Part shown: positions 1 to 7,607 of the stretch, in pieces
Numbering within the stretch: position 1 is the first letter of the stretch
How the letters are laid out: every line of letters begins with the position of its first letter
Translations under genes and position numbers: made by a program
The notes under the pieces: model-generated
Databases searched by the model: none
Told to the model about the DNA's origin: nothing
Seen by the model: only the letters and a program-made list of their open reading frames with translations
Assembly (NCBI RefSeq): GCF_020164595.1
Contig: NZ_JAIQZE010000003.1
Span: forward strand, 1-64,000
Source: Psychroflexus longus
GTDB lineage: Bacteria > Bacteroidota > Bacteroidia > Flavobacteriales > Flavobacteriaceae
DNA: 64,000 bases
Reading direction: 5' to 3'

Positions 1-82
1 CTTCGACTACCTGAAGCTTAAAAGAAAGCGAATAATCTTTTTGGGTTCGCTTTACATACCCTTTATTTGTTGGTGATTCCAT
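1..82 (-). CDS. IS3-family transposase OrfA, N-terminal fragment cut by the window edge
   Basis: Reading leftwards from an ATG at 80-82 gives 27 codons with no stop before the window ends. The peptide begins MESPTNKGYVKRTQKDYS and continues LSFKLQVVE. This basic start followed by a 'KRTQKDYS-SFKLxVVxE' pattern is what I know from OrfA proteins of Bacteroidetes IS3-family elements, whose N-terminus is a helix-turn-helix DNA-binding domain. Only this N-terminus is present, so whether the element is intact cannot be told. A competing plus-strand frame (2-76) also lacks an early stop but resembles no family I know. Recognition is from pattern memory, not from a search. Confidence 0.7.
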   Translation of the reverse strand, partial: MESPTNKGYVKRTQKDYSLSFKLQVVE

Positions 83-123
83 ATACACTTGATTTTAGTG
101 TATCGCTATATTAGGACGGGACA
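1..123 (-). mobile_element. End of an IS3-type insertion sequence (partial)
   Basis: The transposase fragment at 1-82 is preceded on the minus strand by about 40 bases that begin TGTCCCGTCC (123 down to 114). A TG-starting terminus at this distance from orfA fits the terminal inverted repeat of an IS3-family element. The other end lies outside the window, so neither the partner repeat nor a target duplication can be checked. The exact boundary at 123 is inferred. Confidence 0.55.
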
Positions 124-134
124 TTTAGAGCATT

Positions 135-168
135 AAAAAAGGCCATTTAAATTAAAATGGCCTTTTTT
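135..168. terminator. Bidirectional intrinsic terminator after the TonB receptor gene
   Basis: Perfect 14-bp inverted repeat: left arm 135-148 (aaaaaaggccattt) and right arm 155-168, with a 6-base loop. The GGCC core is flanked by A and T runs on both sides, so it can work in either direction. It lies just past the stop of the minus-strand receptor gene and separates that gene from the IS end. Confidence 0.85.
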
Positions 169-186
169 TTGAGATCTTATTATTAA

Positions 187-3100
187 TTAGAAACTAATAT
201 TCAATTGAGAGAAGACTCGTGTACCATCAATTCCAAACTGAGTAGTCTGCCATGGATACTTAAATCTACCAACAAAATCTAAATTTCTATCTTGTGGTGC
301 GCCGCCTCTTCCTGCATAGGCTTCTGCAAAAGTATCTGGGAATACGTCAAATAAATTATTTACACCAATGGTGAAATTAATTTTATCTGTAAACGCATAG
401 TTAACACTCAAATCGGTTAAGGTTTTACCACCATAAGTTGCGTCATCTAAAGGATTACTTGGGTGTCTGTAAGTTACAGAACCATAATACATCAAGGATA
501 AATTAGTGGTGAACTTATCAATCTCATAACTAAGTGTACCGATAATTTTCTCTCTTGGTCTCCAGGTTTCTACTCTTGAAATATCTTCTCTTGAAAATAA
601 AGCATCTCCAAGATTATTGTTTTCTATAAAACTTGGGAAATTAGTTCCTTGAACTTCAGTTCTATTAAAGTTTGCCGCTAAGCTACCGCTTAGGAAACCT
701 CTACCAAATTCAAGATTACTTAGTGTATACACAATATCAATACCCTGAGTTCTTGTGTCAATTGCATTCAAAAAGAAACCAGCAGCACCTACACCAACAT
801 TATCCAGAGTTTGATCAATTGGACTTGTAGGATCTCCAGTTGCAGTAACTTGTCCAGATAATACAATTCTATCGTCAACGTCTATTTGGTAAGCATCTAT
901 CGTAATTCCTGAGTTTTGACTGATTCTGTATGTCAAACCAGCACTTAAATTGAAAGAAGTCTCTGCATCTAGCTCGGGAATACCCAAAGCCCTCAAAGCA
1001 GGATTTCCGTTGTCCAGGATACCGTTTTGTTGAACACCATTTTCTGTTAGAGTAGTTGTCGTTGCCGTATAGTATACCTGATGTAAAGAGGGAGCTCTAA
1101 ATCCACTACTGACAGATCCTCTTAATACAAGCTTATCATCGAGGGTTTTGTAACGAGAACTCATTTTCCAACTCACATTAGAACCAAAATCACTATAATT
1201 TTCATACCTCAAAGCACCGCTCAAAAGGAAATCTTCTGTGATATCCGCGGTGATATCCGTATAAAAACCAATGTTGGATCTGTAATCGTCAGATGCATTT
1301 TCTGGACTGAAGCCACCAAATGATTCTGACCCTGTTCTTCCGCCTTGTGCGTCTGGAGACTCACCATCACCATAGGAAGCAAACTCCCCTTCTTCGGTAA
1401 CAAAGTTTTCAGTTCTATGCTCTACACCAAAGGCGACAGATAAAGCTTCAAGTCCGGTGTCATAAAATGTTCTGTTTACATCCAGATTGTTGACCACATG
1501 ACTAAACTCATGCGCACCATTGTAAAAATTGGAAGGACTTGCTCCAGCAAAGGATTGGTTAAAAGAATCTTCTATATAATAATCTATTCTATTTTTACCT
1601 AAAGTTGAACTAAGATCAAAATTCCATTCATTACGAGTTGTTCTCAGACCTAATGAAAATGTATGATCTCGAATCTGTGGTGCCATTTTGGCTAAAAAGA
1701 AATCCTGATTTGGATAAATGGCTTCAAACCCAGGGACCCAGTAAGGAACTCTTGCAAACTGAGGCGCAGAACCTTCTCGATCGGTTAAAGTACCAAAAGA
1801 GTATATTTCAGTTTCGGTTTCCTCGTCTAGGGTGTAACCTAAATTGTAGGCAAAATTGGTAATTGTCATTTCTGGCAAACCGACTTTAAACCCGGCACTT
1901 GGATTTCTATCCAAGAAATTACTCAAATCATTTAATGTAAAATCCGGTACTGCTCCGGGGATTCCCCAGTAGTCAGCTTCATCTTGAACGCTGGTGATTT
2001 CTCCCGCTCGTTGGGTTGTTTCGGAATCCATATGACTTAGTGTAAAGTTTACGTAACCGTTTTCACCTAAATCCGCTCCAAAACCTGACTCTAATTGATA
2101 TTGTTCACCGTCACCACGCGTGGTTGTGCTGAAACTGTTATTGATAAACGGATCTACTTTTTCCTTCATCACTAAGTTTATAACACCAGCTATCGCATCA
2201 GAACCATATTGCGCAGCGGCACCATCTCTTAAAACTTCTACATTTTCTAAAGCAGCAGAAGGAATAGCTTTCATATCCACACCAACTTCACCTCGTCCAG
2301 GAGTTACATAACTGTAAACAAGCGCACTTGCATTTTTACGTTTTCCATTGACCAAAACTAAAGTTCTACTTGGAAATAAACCTCTCAAATCTGCAGGGCT
2401 AAAGTGAGCCGCGGCATCAGAGACGGGTTGCTCAGTTGCATTATAAGAGGGTACACGTAACATCAATTGTTGATCTACAGTAGTCTTTCCTGTTTTTTCT
2501 AAATCTTTGGTTTTAAAATTATCTACAGCTACAGGAGAATCAAAAGACGTTCTAGGCTTACCTCTTGTACCTACAACCACTACAGCGTCTAGTTGTCCTG
2601 CATCTGGTTTTAACTGTACTTCGATTTTTGATTTACCTTGCACATTTACTTCCACATTTTTAAAACCAACGTAAGACACGACAAGTATGTTCTTTCCCTC
2701 AGGAACTTCTAAAGTGAAGTTTCCATCAAAGTCGGTTTGGGCACCAGTACTTGTTCCTTTCACTACGACATTGGCTCCAGGAAGTGGATTGCCATTTTGA
2801 TCGACAACCAGACCCGTGATTTCGCGATCCTGAATTATCCCCTCAGTTAATTTTGTTAAAGTTGACGTGGATGACGATGTGAGTACGATTTGATTTCCAT
2901 TGAAAGCATAATCAAAATTTGCTTTCTTGCTTATTTCTTTTAAAATATCTTCAAATGCAGAATTTTCTGCAGTAATACTCACCGGTTTATTTTCTTCAAT
3001 GTCGTCAATATTATAGAAAAAATTAAAGTTTGACTCAGACTTCATTTTGTCCAAAACATCAATGAGCGCCGCATTTTCATAGTTTAATGATAAACTCTGA

Positions 3101-3234
3101 AATAGCTTTGGATTAGCAAATCCTTGCACTGTCACCAAAATCATTAGGACTAGAGAAAGCATCGCTTTTCCTGTCCAGTGGAGGGAAACAAAGTTTCTGC
3201 TCCCTTTCACTTTTTTTGTGTAATTCTTCATCAT
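187..3234 (-). CDS. TonB-dependent outer-membrane receptor with STN signalling domain
   Basis: 1015-residue outer-membrane receptor. A basic start and hydrophobic signal segment (about residues 24-40) lead into an STN domain (about 50-105), the periplasmic module through which receptors contact FecR-type anti-sigma factors. Next come a carboxypeptidase-D-like beta domain (about 135-215, ending near the typical LDAVVVVG), a plug domain (about 230-355, with LVLVNGKR and VEVLRDGAAAQYGSDAIAG) and a 22-strand-type barrel ending in a terminal Phe. It lies 25 bases downstream of fecR, probably as one operon, with a terminator after it. No SusD partner is adjacent, which suggests a siderophore, vitamin or small-ligand receptor, but the substrate cannot be read from the sequence. 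The start has two adjacent Met codons; either fits. Confidence 0.93.
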   Translation of the reverse strand: MMKNYTKKVKGSRNFVSLHWTGKAMLSLVLMILVTVQGFANPKLFQSLSLNYENAALIDVLDKMKSESNFNFFYNIDDIEENKPVSITAENSAFEDILKEISKKANFDYAFNGNQIVLTSSSTSTLTKLTEGIIQDREITGLVVDQNGNPLPGANVVVKGTSTGAQTDFDGNFTLEVPEGKNILVVSYVGFKNVEVNVQGKSKIEVQLKPDAGQLDAVVVVGTRGKPRTSFDSPVAVDNFKTKDLEKTGKTTVDQQLMLRVPSYNATEQPVSDAAAHFSPADLRGLFPSRTLVLVNGKRKNASALVYSYVTPGRGEVGVDMKAIPSAALENVEVLRDGAAAQYGSDAIAGVINLVMKEKVDPFINNSFSTTTRGDGEQYQLESGFGADLGENGYVNFTLSHMDSETTQRAGEITSVQDEADYWGIPGAVPDFTLNDLSNFLDRNPSAGFKVGLPEMTITNFAYNLGYTLDEETETEIYSFGTLTDREGSAPQFARVPYWVPGFEAIYPNQDFFLAKMAPQIRDHTFSLGLRTTRNEWNFDLSSTLGKNRIDYYIEDSFNQSFAGASPSNFYNGAHEFSHVVNNLDVNRTFYDTGLEALSVAFGVEHRTENFVTEEGEFASYGDGESPDAQGGRTGSESFGGFSPENASDDYRSNIGFYTDITADITEDFLLSGALRYENYSDFGSNVSWKMSSRYKTLDDKLVLRGSVSSGFRAPSLHQVYYTATTTTLTENGVQQNGILDNGNPALRALGIPELDAETSFNLSAGLTYRISQNSGITIDAYQIDVDDRIVLSGQVTATGDPTSPIDQTLDNVGVGAAGFFLNAIDTRTQGIDIVYTLSNLEFGRGFLSGSLAANFNRTEVQGTNFPSFIENNNLGDALFSREDISRVETWRPREKIIGTLSYEIDKFTTNLSLMYYGSVTYRHPSNPLDDATYGGKTLTDLSVNYAFTDKINFTIGVNNLFDVFPDTFAEAYAGRGGAPQDRNLDFVGRFKYPWQTTQFGIDGTRVFSQLNISF

Positions 3235-3259
3235 AATTTGTTTTTGTTAATACTTATTT

Positions 3260-4435
3260 TTAGCTATTGATTGTTGGTTTCTTATTGAATATTCTTACGT
3301 GTTTACCATCGATTTCAAATTCGAAATGTGAACTCAAAGCGATAGTTTGTAATGTTTCTTTAAGTGATTCATCATGAAACTCTCCTCTATAAACAGTGTT
3401 CCATAATCCATCAATTTCACTGGTAATAATAACATTGTATCGGCGTTCAAGTTTTTCCTTTAGTTCTAGGAAAGACAGTCCATCAACAACAAGAACATTA
3501 TCAATCCATGAATTGAAGTTTTTGGCCTCTACATTATTTATACTTAGGCTTAGGTCTGTTTTTTTGAAAACAGCTTGTTGATTAGGATTCAACTCTAAAG
3601 CATTTTCATTTTGAAAACTTTTATAGACATGAACTTTGCCTTCCATTAAAGTAGTTTTGGTGCTGTGATCGTTAGCGTAGGATGCTACGTTAAAATGAGT
3701 TCCCAAAACCTTGATGTTAACGCTAGGCGTATTAACTATAAATGGTTTGTGCTGATCACTTAAAACCTCAAAGTATGCTTCTCCTTTGACTTCTACTTGT
3801 CTGGTATTGGAGTTTGGGTCAAAATTCTGTGGGAATCTAAAACTGGTTCCAGAGTTTAGCCATACTAAAGTCCCATCGGACAATTTTAAACGAATTTTTT
3901 CTCCGTAAGGAATATCAATCTGGGTAATGGAAGTGTCAATTTCAACTTTATTTTCATTTCCAAAAACTATGATATCATCAGATTTACTTGCTACTAATTT
4001 TCCATTGCTGGTTTTGACATACTCTGTTGATTTTTTGTCAATAATCTGTTGGCTCCCATCTGGCAAGATAATCTGAATATGTTTGAGGCTTTCATTAGTT
4101 TCTTTAGAACTTAAAGTATGTTTTGAAGTTTTATTTACTTCGAAGTGGTTATAAAGAAAACCCAATGCAATTAAAACCATGAAGCTCGCCGCGATTGAGA
4201 TCACTTTCAATCTTTGTAGACGTTTCTGTTTTTTCAACTGAATCTGATTATAGAATTTTTCAAAGGCTTTATCAGTGTCAAAATGAAGTGGAATGACATA
4301 TGAGTAAGACTTGATTTTGTCCTTAAAAATATTAAGGTTTTTTAAGTCTTTTTTAACCCAATCATTGAGTTGAAATCTCTCTCTTATTGAAAGACTTCCT
4401 TCTAAATATTTATCAATAAGTTTTTCAGGATTCAT
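3260..4435 (-). CDS. FecR-family anti-sigma factor
   Basis: 391-residue inner-membrane regulator that would hold the neighbouring ECF sigma factor and receive the signal from the STN domain of the downstream receptor. The N-terminal cytoplasmic segment (1-75) is followed by one membrane span (about 78-100). A periplasmic FecR domain follows (about 170-285, with YGEKIRLKLSDGTLVWLNSG and VKVLGTHFNV-like strands), then a C-terminal DUF4974-type domain (about 315-385). This is the standard Bacteroidetes FecR architecture. It is probably co-transcribed with the receptor gene. Unlike the common arrangement, the sigma gene is divergent, with 110 bases between the two starts. Confidence 0.93.
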   Translation of the reverse strand: MNPEKLIDKYLEGSLSIRERFQLNDWVKKDLKNLNIFKDKIKSYSYVIPLHFDTDKAFEKFYNQIQLKKQKRLQRLKVISIAASFMVLIALGFLYNHFEVNKTSKHTLSSKETNESLKHIQIILPDGSQQIIDKKSTEYVKTSNGKLVASKSDDIIVFGNENKVEIDTSITQIDIPYGEKIRLKLSDGTLVWLNSGTSFRFPQNFDPNSNTRQVEVKGEAYFEVLSDQHKPFIVNTPSVNIKVLGTHFNVASYANDHSTKTTLMEGKVHVYKSFQNENALELNPNQQAVFKKTDLSLSINNVEAKNFNSWIDNVLVVDGLSFLELKEKLERRYNVIITSEIDGLWNTVYRGEFHDESLKETLQTIALSSHFEFEIDGKHVRIFNKKPTINS

Positions 4436-4545
4436 TTACAAATAGATCAAACTTCTTACTTATAAGATGCAACTTTTGTTAAAAACCCCTATTCAATCTC
4501 TGAAAAATTGAATATTATATCGATATTATAGCTAAATTGCTAATA

Positions 4546-5070
4546 ATGGAAGAATCAATTTTTATTAAAAAACTTAAGCAAGGTGATGAAATAGCCTACA
4601 AAATACTTTACACTAAATACTACCAATGGCTTTGTAATTACATCTTTAAGTTATGTGAAAACAAAAAAATTTCAGAAGATATTGTTCAAGACATGTTAAT
4701 GAATTTTTACGTCAAACGTCAAAAAATAGAAATTCAAACGTCCTTAAAAAATTACCTTTTCACTTCTAGCCACAATCAGTTTCTGCAACATTTACGAAAA
4801 AAGAAAATCAAGTTTGATCATTTAGATGAAGTAAAATGGGAGGCGATCGCAAATTCCATGAACACTCAGGAAAATCATCGAGAAAGTAAATTGAAGAAAT
4901 TACATAAACTTATCGATGAACTCCCCCCCCGGTGCAGAAAAGTATTCATCAAAAGCAAACTAGATAAAATTAAGTACAAAGACATTGCTGAGGATATGGA
5001 TATATCTGTAAAAACAGTAGAAAACCAAATGTCAAAAGCACTGAAGTATTTGCGGGAACGTGCAAATTAA
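4546..5070 (+). CDS. ECF RNA polymerase sigma factor (FecI-like)
   Basis: About 174 residues. Sigma region 2 lies near residues 20-75 (YTKYYQWLCNYIF, SEDIVQDMLMNF) and region 4 near 120-172 (LPPRCRKVF, KYKDIAEDMDISVKTVENQM). This matches the extracytoplasmic-function sigma-70 family found beside FecR and TonB receptors in Bacteroidetes. I chose the ATG at 4546 over an upstream in-frame TTG at 4537 because the family begins a few residues before the first helix. The gene is divergent from fecR and the receptor. A run of eight C (4923-4930) falls at the linker between the two regions, encoding the Pro-Pro-Arg of LPPRC; a one-base change there would remove region 4. Confidence 0.93.
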   Translation: MEESIFIKKLKQGDEIAYKILYTKYYQWLCNYIFKLCENKKISEDIVQDMLMNFYVKRQKIEIQTSLKNYLFTSSHNQFLQHLRKKKIKFDHLDEVKWEAIANSMNTQENHRESKLKKLHKLIDELPPRCRKVFIKSKLDKIKYKDIAEDMDISVKTVENQMSKALKYLRERAN

Positions 5071-5409
5071 TTTTCTTTTAAATCAGGTCTACATTTCTAT
5101 TTTGATTCAGTTGATTAGCAAATAAAACTACTTCCCGATTTTTCAAATCTAAAAAAAAGCCAGACCTGGTAAATAAAAATCCTTTTCGATTTTTTAACTA
5201 TAAAATTTAACAGCTAAATATTTTAAAGAACATCAAGTTTAGAATGGCAACATCAATTTGAGTGTAATTTTATTAATTATAGCTCAAAATTTGTACACCT
5301 AGAAATGATTTAGAATTTCTGATTACTTGATATTCATTGTTACAATCTAAAATCAAGTTTGATTTAATTTGAAAACAAGAAAGCCAGTTTTTTCTTAAGT
5401 CTGCAATCG
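5071..5409. other. Gene-poor spacer after the sigma factor gene
   Basis: About 340 bases of very AT-rich sequence. No frame has a plausible protein, and I see no strong hairpin with a T-run and no tRNA-like fold. A distant pair AGGTCT / AGACCT (near 5085 and 5162) is too far apart to be convincing. Confidence 0.5.
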
Positions 5410-5754
5410 TTAGATTAAGTTTAGAAAACGTTCTGTGGCATCTTCAGAAAAAATTCCTGTGTAATTCATGACAATACTCAATGGATCCATATGCAGTAAG
5501 AACTTACTTGCGTTATCATTTATATCGATGAGTGGGTTAAAAAGTGCAGCACTTATATGAGGGCGCAGAGGCTCCAAATCTGAATCAAAAACAGTTTCTA
5601 AATTATGCTGAATAATAACTTCCGGATCGGAGTCCAAAATCTTTTCTAGATAAACTTCAGTTGAGGTTTGTAATAGACCCAGATAAATAAGATCTGGATG
5701 GATTTGGTCTTTGTACTTAAATCTAAAATTTTCAATCAGGTTAATACGTTTCAT
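5410..5754 (-). CDS. Hypothetical protein, orphan frame in a gene-poor stretch
   Basis: 114-residue frame with an ATG start, no signal peptide and no membrane span. Composition is acidic (many Asp and Glu, for example LEKILDSDPEVIIQ and ETVFDSDLEPLRPH) and looks like a soluble folded protein, with alternating hydrophobic and charged residues. I recognise no family or motif. It stands alone between the sigma factor and the amidase, with long spacers on both sides and an opposite direction to the next gene. It could be a real lineage-specific gene or a remnant of one. The amino-acid composition favours coding. Confidence 0.45.
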   Translation of the reverse strand: MKRINLIENFRFKYKDQIHPDLIYLGLLQTSTEVYLEKILDSDPEVIIQHNLETVFDSDLEPLRPHISAALFNPLIDINDNASKFLLHMDPLSIVMNYTGIFSEDATERFLNLI

Positions 5755-5949
5755 AATAGTGGTTTAATAAATTGTAAAAGCATTAAATTCAGGATGAAAG
5801 CTTTTTGTCATGAATCAAAACTAGCGATATTTTTCTCATTGCGCAAAATTCTCGATTTAATTTCTTCATTAAATGAGCTCTTAATTAGTAATTATACCAA
5901 TAATTTGTAAATTCAGCAGATCTTTCAAAATTTTCTAATATTCCTACTT

Positions 5950-7596
5950 ATGCTTAAAAACAGCTCAATATTACTTATTCTTTTATCTTTTTTCTCTTTG
6001 ATTTCCTGTAAAAAAGAAGATTTCCCAGAATTTCAAACCTGGGTTCCTTATGATGAAACTGGATTGATAAAATCCAATGAAAATAACGAGTCAGAACGAT
6101 TAAGGTATAAACTCATTCAATCTAAGGTTTCAGACCGAAATGAGCTTATCACAAACATTACATCACAATTGAGTGGTTTTTCAGAAGAAAAATACATGGA
6201 ATTATCTCCTTTGATTTTGGACCAGGGCATTCAGACGCTTCAGGATCATATTTCAGATGGAAAAATTTCTTACAAAGAATTAACACAATGGTATTTATAC
6301 AGAATAGCAAAATTTGAAAGTGATAAAGCTCTTTCTCTGAATGCGATGATTTCCATAAATCCTGAAGTGGTTATGCAGGCTGAAAAACTTGACAATAGTA
6401 AGTCTTCCATAAAACATCCCATCTATGGAATGCCTATAATTTTAAAAGACAATATCAACACCAAAAACATGCCTACTACTGCAGGTGCAGTTGCTTTGAA
6501 GAATAACCAGCCTGAAAATGATGCTGAAATCGTAGCAAACATAAAATCCTATGGAGGTTTGATCTTAGGTAAAGCTAACCTTAGTGAATGGGCAAATTTT
6601 CTTTGTGATGGTTGTCCTAATGGTTACAGTGCTATTGGTGGTCAAACTTTAAATCCTTACGGAATAAGGGAATTTGATACCGGTGGTTCCAGTTCAGGAA
6701 GTGCTGTTGCTATTGCTGCAAATTATGCAGCCGCAGCCGTAGGTTCAGAAACCTCGGGGTCTATTCTTTCTCCTTCCAGCCAGCAATCTGCAGTTGGCTT
6801 AAAACCAACTGTAGGAATTCTAAGCCAAGATGGAATAGTTCCTATATCGAGCACTCTGGATACACCAGGCCCTATCACCAGAAATTTAAAAGACAACTCA
6901 ATTTTATTTTCAGCAATGGCATCGGCATCTGATGAAGACTTTGGCTCGAAAGTGCCTTGGGAAATTCAATCTAGAAAAGATTTGAAGGGAGTTCGATTTG
7001 GAGCTTATGAATCCTACTCGGAAAATCCTTTGTATAAAAAAGCATTAGAAGAATTGAGAAGTCTTGGGGCCGAGGTGATTGAAATTGATCCTGAAGCTAT
7101 GAGTTTTGAAGGTTTTCTTGAATTATTGAGCGGTGATATGAAGATTGACCTTGAAAATTATTTATCTATATATTCTTCTGATAATATTAAAATAAAAACT
7201 ACTAGTGATGTTATGAAATTTAATCTTGAAGATTCAACCTTAAGAATTCCATATGGTCAAGCTAGGTTTGAAGGTATTGAAGAGCTTGATTTATCAGAAA
7301 CAGAACTTATTGAAATCAGACAAAAACTATTACTTGCAGGCATAGATTATTTTGAAAAGCCTATGCAGAAAAATAATCTTAATGCTATTCTATCCATCAA
7401 TAATTATAATGCTGGTCAAGCTGCAGCTGCAAAGTATCCAGCGCTAACAGTTCCTATGGGATACAATGAAGATGGTGAGCCTGAAGGACTTACGTTTATT
7501 ACGAAACCTTATCTGGAATCTGATATTTATAGCTTTGCAAAGCTGTATGAAAAGGTCTCAAACCAAAGAAAATCACCAGAAAAATATCTTAAATAA
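5950..7596 (+). CDS. Amidase-signature family amidase, lipoprotein
   Basis: 548 residues. A lipoprotein signal peptide ends in LISC (Cys20), so the enzyme is probably anchored in the cell envelope. The amidase-signature core carries the Ser-cisSer-Lys triad: Lys166 in MPIILKDNI, Ser247 in GGSSSGSA and the nucleophile Ser271 in SETSGSILSP. The family hydrolyses carboxylic amides and includes GatA, but the export signal and the lack of gatB/gatC argue against a tRNA-amidotransferase role. The natural substrate is unknown. It is followed after 11 bases by a secreted S9 peptidase, probably in one operon, which hints at peptide or amide scavenging. Confidence 0.92.
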   Translation: MLKNSSILLILLSFFSLISCKKEDFPEFQTWVPYDETGLIKSNENNESERLRYKLIQSKVSDRNELITNITSQLSGFSEEKYMELSPLILDQGIQTLQDHISDGKISYKELTQWYLYRIAKFESDKALSLNAMISINPEVVMQAEKLDNSKSSIKHPIYGMPIILKDNINTKNMPTTAGAVALKNNQPENDAEIVANIKSYGGLILGKANLSEWANFLCDGCPNGYSAIGGQTLNPYGIREFDTGGSSSGSAVAIAANYAAAAVGSETSGSILSPSSQQSAVGLKPTVGILSQDGIVPISSTLDTPGPITRNLKDNSILFSAMASASDEDFGSKVPWEIQSRKDLKGVRFGAYESYSENPLYKKALEELRSLGAEVIEIDPEAMSFEGFLELLSGDMKIDLENYLSIYSSDNIKIKTTSDVMKFNLEDSTLRIPYGQARFEGIEELDLSETELIEIRQKLLLAGIDYFEKPMQKNNLNAILSINNYNAGQAAAAKYPALTVPMGYNEDGEPEGLTFITKPYLESDIYSFAKLYEKVSNQRKSPEKYLK

Positions 7597-7607
7597 ATTA
7601 TTACATC

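Noticed and set aside
2-76. Plus-strand frame at the left edge ending in TGA
   Set aside because: It reads without early stops and has a hydrophobic end, but the minus-strand frame in the same place matches an IS3 OrfA start, which explains the DNA better.
1221-2311. Several open frames of 60-75 codons within the receptor gene
   Set aside because: They lie inside a gene with a clear family match, have no family features and follow the codon shadow of the real frame.
5085-5167. AGGTCT / AGACCT pair as a terminator after the sigma factor gene
   Set aside because: The arms are about 75 bases apart with no T-run directly after the second arm.
5698-5910. 70-codon plus-strand frame before the amidase gene
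   Set aside because: It overlaps the better-looking minus-strand frame, has no recognisable features and an unlikely composition.
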